Made by a program: the position numbers and the translations under genes. Shown in pieces: positions 15,967-20,776 of a stretch of 20,776 bases of DNA. Numbering within the stretch: the stretch's first letter is position 1; the number at the start of each line of letters is the position of its first letter. The stretch comes from Pseudomonadota bacterium (GTDB lineage Bacteria; Pseudomonadota; Gammaproteobacteria; Burkholderiales; Burkholderiaceae_C). The stretch spans positions 1 to 20,776 of the forward strand of contig JAEZKX010000005.1 in assembly GCA_023436025.1 (NCBI GenBank). Direction: 5' to 3'. The notes under the pieces were generated by a model. The model was not told the DNA's origin and did no database searches. It worked only from the letters and a program-made list of their open reading frames with translations.

Positions 15967-16053
15967 CGTTGTCTCCTGGGTTTGTTGCGATCACTGCTGG
16001 ACGTCGGTGCATCACTCGGATCCGGCCCCGCCAGCACCGGGGCATGCGGCCGG

Positions 16054-16082
16054 ACTCTAGGCACGCCGGAACGTGCTGGAAA
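16054..16082 (-). promoter_or_regulatory. Candidate sigma70-type promoter of the amidohydrolase gene
   Basis: On the minus strand TTTCCA (16082-16077) is followed after exactly 17 bases by TAGAGT (16059-16054). The predicted start of transcription is near 16047, about 80 bases before the start codon. The -10 fits the TAGAnTC set. Confidence 0.5.
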
Positions 16083-16103
16083 GTGATGAATTTCAACAAC
16101 CGT

Positions 16104-16120
16104 GATCGACGACATCGATC
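16104..16120. promoter_or_regulatory. Candidate LysR-type operator upstream of the amidohydrolase promoter
   Basis: GATCGA and TCGATC are perfect inverted arms around CGACA. The inner 13 bases start with T, end with A and read TCGA...TCGA, fitting the T-N11-A pattern of LysR-type activators. The centre (16112) is about 65 bases upstream of the predicted transcription start, the usual place for the LysR recognition site. Confidence 0.4.
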
Positions 16121-16163
16121 GCAAGAGGGCGAACCCGCAGTGCGTTCGATGCCGTCTCCAGGG

Positions 16164-16188
16164 GCGCGGCGCGGTGGCCGCGCAGCGC
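16164..16188 (-). other. GC-rich stem-loop immediately after the Bug stop codon
   Basis: GCGCGG (16169-16174) pairs with CCGCGC (16178-16183) around TGG. The stem extends outward over four more pairs after one mismatch (16164-16167 with 16185-16188). It begins two bases after the Bug stop on the minus strand. No T-run follows, so it may stabilise the transcript end rather than terminate it. Confidence 0.4.
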
Positions 16189-16189
16189 G

Positions 16190-17173
16190 CTATTCGAGCT
16201 TGAGGCCGACGCGCTGCACCACGGCCTTGAGCGCCGCCGTCTCGGTGCGCAGCGCGCGCTCGAACTCCGCCGGCGTGCTGCTGTTGGCGGGCATGCCGCG
16301 CTCTTCCAGCACCCGCGCGAACTCGGGCTGGGCCAGCACCGCGGCGATGTCGTCGTGCAGCGCCTGCACGATGGCCTTCGGCGTCCTGGCCGGCACCAGC
16401 ACGCCGAGCCAGGAGGGGAAGCCGATCTCGGGATAGCCCGATTCCTTCATCGTCGGCACGGCCGGGGCCAGCCGGATGCGCTCGGGCGCCAGCACGGCCA
16501 GCGGCTTCATCTTGCCGCCGCGCACCTGGGGCATCAGCACCGCGGCGTTGTCGAACATGAAGTGGATGTGGCCGGCCAGCATGTCGGCCCAGGCCGGCGC
16601 CCCGCCCTTGTAGGGCACGTGCAGCGCCTCGATACCGGCGGCATGGGTGAAGTGCGCGCCGTAGATGTGGTTGGTGGTGTTGTTGCCGTACGAGGCGAAG
16701 TTGAGCTTGCCGGGGTGGGCCTTGCCGTAGGCGACGAGCTCGGCCACGGTGTTGGGCGCCAAGCCCGGCGCGGCCACCATCATGAAGGCGCCCGACACCA
16801 CCTGCGTCACCGGCTGGAAGGCCTGGAGCACGTCATAGGGCAGCGACAGCGCGGTGGCCGAGGCGATGGTCAGCTCCGACGGCGCGCCGAACAGCACCGT
16901 GTAGCCATCGGGCGCGGACTGCGCCACCTGCAGCGCGCCGATGCGTCCGCCGGCGCCGGGGCGGTTCTCCACCACCACCGGCTGGTTGACGCGCCGGCTC
17001 AACTGCTCGGCGAGCAGGCGCGCCGTGGTGTCGGCGCTGCCGCCTGGCGTCCAGGCGACGACCAGCTTGATCGGGCGGTCCGGATAGGTGCGCGGCTGCG
17101 CGAGGGAGGCGACGGGCGCCAGCGCCATGGCGCCGGCGAAGCGACGGCGGGAGAGGGAGGAGGTCAGGGTCAT
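16190..17173 (-). CDS. Bug-type tripartite tricarboxylate transporter substrate-binding protein
   Basis: Periplasmic receptor of 327 residues for an organic acid or similar ligand (Bug/TctC family). The N-terminus has SRRRFAG then a hydrophobic stretch ending ASLAQ, a signal peptide that may use the Tat route. Family sequences follow: YPDRPIKLVVAWTPGG, PVVVENRPGAGGRIGA, APDGYTVLFG, LNFASYG, VPYKGGAPAWADMLAGHI and a TMKESGYPEI region. The ATG at 17173 is chosen because the signal begins there; the frame is open 31 codons further, but that would run into the oxygenase gene. No strong ribosome site. Only 16 bases separate it from the oxygenase stop, so the two are probably translated from one message. 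No TctA/TctB genes are here, so it may use a transporter encoded elsewhere or act as a sensor receptor. Confidence 0.93.
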   Translation of the reverse strand: MTLTSSLSRRRFAGAMALAPVASLAQPRTYPDRPIKLVVAWTPGGSADTTARLLAEQLSRRVNQPVVVENRPGAGGRIGALQVAQSAPDGYTVLFGAPSELTIASATALSLPYDVLQAFQPVTQVVSGAFMMVAAPGLAPNTVAELVAYGKAHPGKLNFASYGNNTTNHIYGAHFTHAAGIEALHVPYKGGAPAWADMLAGHIHFMFDNAAVLMPQVRGGKMKPLAVLAPERIRLAPAVPTMKESGYPEIGFPSWLGVLVPARTPKAIVQALHDDIAAVLAQPEFARVLEERGMPANSSTPAEFERALRTETAALKAVVQRVGLKLE

Positions 17174-17189
17174 AGACGGAGGGTCCGCG

Positions 17190-18161
17190 TCAGGCGCGCC
17201 ACGACTTGCGGTCGCGGCGGAAGCCTTCGCCGACGAATTCGCCGGCGGTGATCTTCGGGAAGACACTCGCCCCGCCGCCCGGGATGTCCGCGGGGTCGAC
17301 TTCGGCGAAGTAGTTCAGGTGGTGGAACTGCGGGATCGAGAAGCGCTCGTTGCCCGAGAGGTTGACCACGCGGTGCACGGCCGAACGGAAGCGGCCATTG
17401 GTCCAGCGCGTGAGCAGGTCGCCCACGTTGATGATCAGCGCCCCCGGACGCGGCGGCGCATCGATCCAGCTGCCGTCGGGGGCCTGCACGTGCAGTCCGC
17501 CGTTGGCGTCGTTCAGCAACAGCGTGATGAGGCCCTTGTCGGTGTGGGCCCGGGCGCCGATGCCCAGGTCCTCGCGCTGCGGTTGCGGCGGATAGTGCAC
17601 CAGGCGCATGTTGGTGAAGGGCTGGCGGCAGCGCGTGACGAAGAAGTTGGTGTCCAGCTCCAGCGACTCGGCCATGGCGCGCAGCACATGGTGGCCGCAG
17701 TGGAGCATCGCGAAGTAGAGGTTCTCCACGCGCCAGCGGAAACCCGGGTCCGCCGGCCAGGCGTTGTGCGAGTAGAACGGCAGGTGGGCCAGCGGCGCCA
17801 GCTCCGCCTCGGTCAGCGGAAAGCCCATGTCGAAGGACTCCTTGACGTCGGGCGCCTCGCCCTCGCGCTGGGTGTCGAACATCGCCTGGTAGCCACGGTT
17901 CTGGCGGCCGGTCCTGGCCTTGCAGGCCTGGCGCTCTTGCAGCGGCAGCGCGAAGAACTCGCGCGCGGCGTCGAAGGCGCCCGCGACCACTTCGTCCGGG
18001 ATGCCGTGCCGGTCCAGGTAGAAGAAGCCGTAGCGCCGGCAGGCCAGGTGGATCTGCCGTGCCGCGGCAGCGCGCTCCTCGCGCGTGCCGTACAGGTAGA
18101 GGCTGAAGTCGATCGCCGGGATGGTCTCGGCCGACATGGTGGGGGCTTGCTGTGCGTCCAT
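17190..18161 (-). CDS. 2-oxoglutarate/Fe(II)-dependent oxygenase (isopenicillin N synthase-like family)
   Basis: Cytoplasmic non-haem iron oxygenase of 323 residues. The N-terminal domain has IPAIDFSLYL and the YGFFYL region typical of the family. The iron triad is visible as His206 and Asp208 (ARAHTDKG) and His263 (SAVHRV); the 2-oxoglutarate-binding Arg273 and Ser275 are in RFSIPQF. These residues predict a working dioxygenase, most likely hydroxylating or cleaving a small organic molecule. The start is the ATG at 18161; an internal ATG at 18137 (MSAETIP) is nearly as good, and neither has a strong ribosome site. It heads a likely two-gene unit with the Bug receptor (16-base gap) and has its own promoter candidate. 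Bacterial members work on varied substrates, so the reaction is not assigned. Confidence 0.92.
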   Translation of the reverse strand: MDAQQAPTMSAETIPAIDFSLYLYGTREERAAAARQIHLACRRYGFFYLDRHGIPDEVVAGAFDAAREFFALPLQERQACKARTGRQNRGYQAMFDTQREGEAPDVKESFDMGFPLTEAELAPLAHLPFYSHNAWPADPGFRWRVENLYFAMLHCGHHVLRAMAESLELDTNFFVTRCRQPFTNMRLVHYPPQPQREDLGIGARAHTDKGLITLLLNDANGGLHVQAPDGSWIDAPPRPGALIINVGDLLTRWTNGRFRSAVHRVVNLSGNERFSIPQFHHLNYFAEVDPADIPGGGASVFPKITAGEFVGEGFRRDRKSWRA

Positions 18162-18191
18162 GGCTGCGCTCGCGGGTGGGAATGGCCGCCG

Positions 18192-18220
18192 AATCTAGGA
18201 CGGCGCGCGGTGCGCCACAA
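18192..18220 (-). promoter_or_regulatory. Candidate promoter of the oxygenase-Bug unit
   Basis: On the minus strand TTGTGG (18220-18215) is followed after 17 bases by TAGATT (18197-18192), about 30 bases before the ATG at 18161. Spacing is ideal and the -10 matches that upstream of the aldo/keto reductase. Confidence 0.55.
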
Positions 18221-18237
18221 GCATCGTTTTCGCAAGC

Positions 18238-18262
18238 CTGCGTTGCCGCGAAGGCAACGCAG
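18238..18262 (-). terminator. Perfect stem-loop just after the LysR stop (terminator or attenuator candidate)
   Basis: CTGCGTTGCC (18238-18247) and GGCAACGCAG (18253-18262) form a perfect 10-bp stem with a 5-base loop (GCGAA on plus). It begins two bases after the LysR stop and ends 17 bases before the oxygenase -35 candidate. No T-run follows on the minus strand (GCTTGCGAAAACG), so efficient intrinsic termination is doubtful. Confidence 0.5.
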
Positions 18263-18264
18263 CC

Positions 18265-19182
18265 TCATCCGGCCTCGACCCCCGCCCAGGCGTCGAAGCG
18301 CGACTCCAGCAGGTCCAGCAGCAGGGCCACCGCCGGCGACTGGGCGCGGTCGGCGCGCACGAACAACGACAGCGGCACGCTGCCGGCGCCGCGGTCGCTC
18401 AGCGGGATGTGGCGCAGCACGCCGCGCGCGATCTCGTCCTGCACCGTGGCGCGCGTCATGATGGAGATACCCGCGCCGGCCACCAGCAGTGCCACCATGG
18501 TGGCGATGGAGTTGGTCTCCACGAAAGGCATCACCCGCTTGGCGCCGCCGCGCGTGACCTCCTCCACCATGCGGCGCAGCACCGTCTCCTGCGACTGGAT
18601 GATCAGCGGGTAGGTCAGGCACTCGGCCACGCGCATCGACTCGCGCGCAGCCAGTTCATGGTCCGCCGCCACCGTGACGCCTATCGGGATGGAGAACACG
18701 CGCACGTTGCGCACCGGCAGCGTGGCCGCCGGCCGCCAGCACAGGCCGATGTCGAGGTCGCCGCGCGCCACGCCGTCGGCGATCTCGGCGGAGTTGCCGG
18801 CCTGCACGCTGTACGACAGCCCCGGATGGTCGCGCGCGACGTCCAGGATCAGCTGCGGGATGAAGCGCGCGCTCATGTACTGCAGCACGCCCAGGCGCAC
18901 GTGGCCGCGGCGCAGGCCCTTGAGCGCGTCGACCTGCGCCACCGCGGCGCCGAACTCCTGGTGCATGCGCCGGATCTGCGCCAGCATCATCTCGCCGGCG
19001 GCCGTGAGCCGCACGCCGCGCGGCAGGCGCTCGAACAGCGGCGCGCCCAGCTGCTCCTCGAAGCGCGCGATCTGCCGCGTGACCGCCGAAGGCGCGATGT
19101 GCAGCCGCTCGGCCGCCCGCCGGATCGACTTCTGCGCGGCGACTTCCTCGAAGTAGCGGATGGCGAGGGAGAAGGCGTGCAT
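18265..19182 (-). CDS. LysR-family transcriptional regulator
   Basis: A 305-residue regulator of normal LysR length. The N-terminal winged helix-turn-helix is at about residues 5-62 (FEEVAAQKSIRRAAERLHIAPSAVTRQI... LGAPLFER), followed by the linker helix and an effector-binding domain starting near GHVRLGVLQ (about 93). It probably controls the flanking oxygenase, Bug, DUF1254 and amidohydrolase genes in response to a small molecule; this is inferred from position and from the T-N11-A site before the amidohydrolase. Unlike many LysR genes it is not divergent from its presumed targets but lies on the same strand, 56 bases after a Bug gene. No Shine-Dalgarno precedes the ATG; a perfect palindrome containing GATAAT is only 4 bases upstream. 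Confidence 0.94.
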   Translation of the reverse strand: MHAFSLAIRYFEEVAAQKSIRRAAERLHIAPSAVTRQIARFEEQLGAPLFERLPRGVRLTAAGEMMLAQIRRMHQEFGAAVAQVDALKGLRRGHVRLGVLQYMSARFIPQLILDVARDHPGLSYSVQAGNSAEIADGVARGDLDIGLCWRPAATLPVRNVRVFSIPIGVTVAADHELAARESMRVAECLTYPLIIQSQETVLRRMVEEVTRGGAKRVMPFVETNSIATMVALLVAGAGISIMTRATVQDEIARGVLRHIPLSDRGAGSVPLSLFVRADRAQSPAVALLLDLLESRFDAWAGVEAG

Positions 19183-19186
19183 GGGC

Positions 19187-19199
19187 GCGGATTATCCGC
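19187..19199 (-). promoter_or_regulatory. Perfect palindrome with GATAAT directly before the LysR start
   Basis: GCGGAT and ATCCGC flank a single central base. On the minus strand GATAAT (19196-19191) is a good -10 hexamer, 8 bases before the ATG at 19182, so transcription could start at or next to the start codon. No -35 is seen at 17 bases (GGCGGC there). It may be an autoregulatory site, a -10 element, or both. Confidence 0.35.
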
Positions 19200-19238
19200 A
19201 GCGCCGCCCCTGCGCCGCCGGAGGCGGGCCGCCGCGCC

Positions 19239-20207
19239 CTACTCCGCCGTGATGTTCGCCACCTTGATGATCTGCGCCCACTTCTTCGCCTCGGCGTCGA
19301 CGAAGCCGCGGAAGGCCGCGGGCGTGCCGCCGCGCAGCTGCAGGCCGGCGGCTTCGGCCTTCCTGCGCACTTCGGGGTCGGCCAAGGCGGCGTTGGCCTC
19401 CGCGTTGAGCCGCTGCACGACGGGCGCCGGCGTGCCCGCCGGCAGCATCAGGCCGTACCAGCCGTAGCCGACGACGTTGGGCACGCCGCCTTCGGCGAAG
19501 GTCGGCGCATCGGGGTACAGCGGCGTGCGCGCCTCGTTGGCCACCGCCAGCACGCGCAGCTTGCCGGCCTGCACATGCGGCACGGCGCTGGAGATCGCAG
19601 TCAGCGTGGCGTCGATGCGGCCCCCCAGCAGCTCGGTGTAGGCCGGGGCGTCGCCCTTGAACTGCGCCACCACGCCCTTGGCGCCGGTGGCACGGATGAA
19701 CATTTCCGCCGTGAGGTGCGGCGCCGAGCCGGCGCCGGGCGAGCCGAAGGTGAAGCCCTTGGGATTGGCCTTGCCCCACTGCGCGAATTCGGCCAGCGTC
19801 TTGTAGGGCGCGTCGGCGTTGACCACCAGGAACAGCGGCGCGATGGCGGTGCTGACCACCGGTTCGAAGCTCTTGCGCAGGTCGTAGGGGAGGTTCGGGT
19901 ACAGCGCCTCGCCGATGGCGATGGGCGCTGCGGCATGCAGCACGGTGTAGCCATCGGGCGCCGCCTTGGCGACGTATTCGTTGGCGATGCGCGTGCCCGC
20001 GCCGGCCTTGTTCTCCACCACCACCGGTTGGCCGAGCCGCGTCCCGAGGAAGTCTCCCAGCACCCGCGTGAGGATGTCGCTGGAACCGCCCGGGGCGTAC
20101 GGGCACACCATGCGCAGCGGCCGCGCGGGCCAGGATTGCGCCAGGGCGGGTGCGCCCAGCGGGGCGAGTGCGGCGGCGGCCAGGAGGTGTCGGCGGCGGA
20201 TGGTCAT
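19239..20207 (-). CDS. Bug-type tripartite tricarboxylate transporter substrate-binding protein (second copy)
   Basis: Periplasmic receptor of 322 residues, family Bug/TctC. The signal is MTIRRRHLLAAAALAPLG... ending ALAQS, with three arginines that could suit Tat or Sec export. The mature protein has WPARPLRMVCPYAPGG, PVVVENKAGAG, APDGYTVLHA, FTFGSPGAG and the FKGDAPAYTELLGGRI region. The ATG at 20207 is supported by AAGGAGA (20213-20219), 5 bases upstream; an in-frame upstream ATG at 20252 has no such site. It is clearly divergent in sequence from the other Bug protein in this window, so a different ligand is likely. It follows the DUF1254/DUF1214 gene by 41 bases and precedes LysR by 56 bases on the same strand. 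Confidence 0.94.
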   Translation of the reverse strand: MTIRRRHLLAAAALAPLGAPALAQSWPARPLRMVCPYAPGGSSDILTRVLGDFLGTRLGQPVVVENKAGAGTRIANEYVAKAAPDGYTVLHAAAPIAIGEALYPNLPYDLRKSFEPVVSTAIAPLFLVVNADAPYKTLAEFAQWGKANPKGFTFGSPGAGSAPHLTAEMFIRATGAKGVVAQFKGDAPAYTELLGGRIDATLTAISSAVPHVQAGKLRVLAVANEARTPLYPDAPTFAEGGVPNVVGYGWYGLMLPAGTPAPVVQRLNAEANAALADPEVRRKAEAAGLQLRGGTPAAFRGFVDAEAKKWAQIIKVANITAE

Positions 20208-20248
20208 GGTTGTCTCCTTGTGGTTTGGGTTCTGGCGCGCGCCGCCGG

Positions 20249-20776
20249 TCACAGCCGGCGCAGCGGAGGATAGCGATAGCGGTAGGCGAGGTGCTCGGCG
20301 CGCGGCTGGTAGAGGCGCAGCACGACGTAGAACGGATCGCCCGCGGGCGCGGGCAACCAGTTGTGGCCCGGCCCGGGGTCTTCGGCCTGGATGCGGATGG
20401 CGAGGCTGCCATCGGCATCGCGCCGCAGGCCCGGCGTGCGGTCGCCGATGGAGTAGCGGCCGATGGGATTGGCGACGAACAGGCAGTCACTGCGGCGGTA
20501 CAGCGTGAGCGACCAGAAGGCGTCGACGTGCGGCCCGTCGTCCGCGCCGAAGCGCAGCTCGTAGGGGTGCGCGCCGTTCAGCGCAGCGCCATCGGCGTCG
20601 ACTTCCGCCGTCGGGTACATCGCCTCCTCGATGCCGAGCGCACCGATGAAGTTGCGGGCGATGCGGGCGCGTGCCTGCAGGTCGGCGCCCCAGTGGCTGC
20701 GCACCGCGACCGCCAGGGCCCAGCCGCCGCCCAGGGCGTGCGGCTGCTGCTGGGCGCGCAGCGCCTCGAACACCCG
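20249..20776 (-). CDS. DUF1254/DUF1214 family protein, C-terminal part (cut by right window edge)
   Basis: The frame is open to the right edge, so the start is outside the window; the GTG at 20773 is not a real start. The visible 175 residues are the C-terminal DUF1214 portion: FWSLTLYRRSDCLFVANPIGRYSIGDR, DGSLAIRIQAEDPGPGHNWLPAP and FYVVLRLYQP, all typical of the family. These proteins are often exported and found near Bug receptors and catabolic genes; their biochemical role is not settled. It ends 41 bases before the Bug gene on the same strand and is likely in one operon with it. Confidence 0.88.
   Translation of the reverse strand, partial: RVFEALRAQQQPHALGGGWALAVAVRSHWGADLQARARIARNFIGALGIEEAMYPTAEVDADGAALNGAHPYELRFGADDGPHVDAFWSLTLYRRSDCLFVANPIGRYSIGDRTPGLRRDADGSLAIRIQAEDPGPGHNWLPAPAGDPFYVVLRLYQPRAEHLAYRYRYPPLRRL

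Overview
The window is very GC-rich, densely packed DNA typical of a betaproteobacterial chromosome. The organism is probably a Burkholderiales member of the Comamonadaceae type (Ramlibacter/Variovorax-like). This rests on orphan Bug-type solute receptors beside a LysR gene, AGGAG-type ribosome sites, a Gly-rich lipoprotein of a type common in that group, and extreme GC at third codon positions. I cannot assign a species. No rRNA, insertion sequence, phage gene or CRISPR array was found.

Left part (1-5264): the 3' portion of a type I secretion ABC transporter gene runs in from the left edge and overlaps by 4 bases the gene for its HlyD-type adaptor. Next come an aldo/keto reductase (+), a tRNA-Gly(CCC) on the minus strand with encoded CCA, and a small DUF4126-like membrane protein (-). 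A degenerate ~12-bp tandem repeat fills the gap before the next gene.

Middle part (5265-14077): a long Suv3-like superfamily 2 RNA helicase (-) lies downstream of a membrane hybrid histidine kinase (-; MASE1-like sensor, HisKA, HATPase, receiver, Hpt). A LuxR-type regulator (+) is transcribed divergently from the kinase, and the short gap between them holds a long inverted repeat. The regulator is followed by an exported lipoprotein of unknown function (+) and a strong intrinsic terminator.

Right part (14147-20776): six minus-strand genes look like a catabolic/uptake island. In transcription order they are a DUF1254/DUF1214 protein (cut by the right edge), a Bug receptor, a LysR regulator, a 2-oxoglutarate/Fe(II) oxygenase, a second Bug receptor, and a Tat-exported, probably lipid-anchored amidohydrolase. 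The gene order suggests extracytoplasmic hydrolysis of a substrate, capture of an organic acid by the Bug proteins and oxidation by the dioxygenase under LysR control. The substrate cannot be read from sequence, and no TctA/TctB membrane subunits are present. Several candidate promoters in the window share a TAGA(A/T/G)TC -10 element.

Nothing here is a clearly new defence or mobile system. The best leads are the exported amidohydrolase/Bug/oxygenase island with its LysR-type operator candidate, the N-terminally extended Suv3-like helicase, and the kinase/LuxR divergent pair with its inverted repeat.
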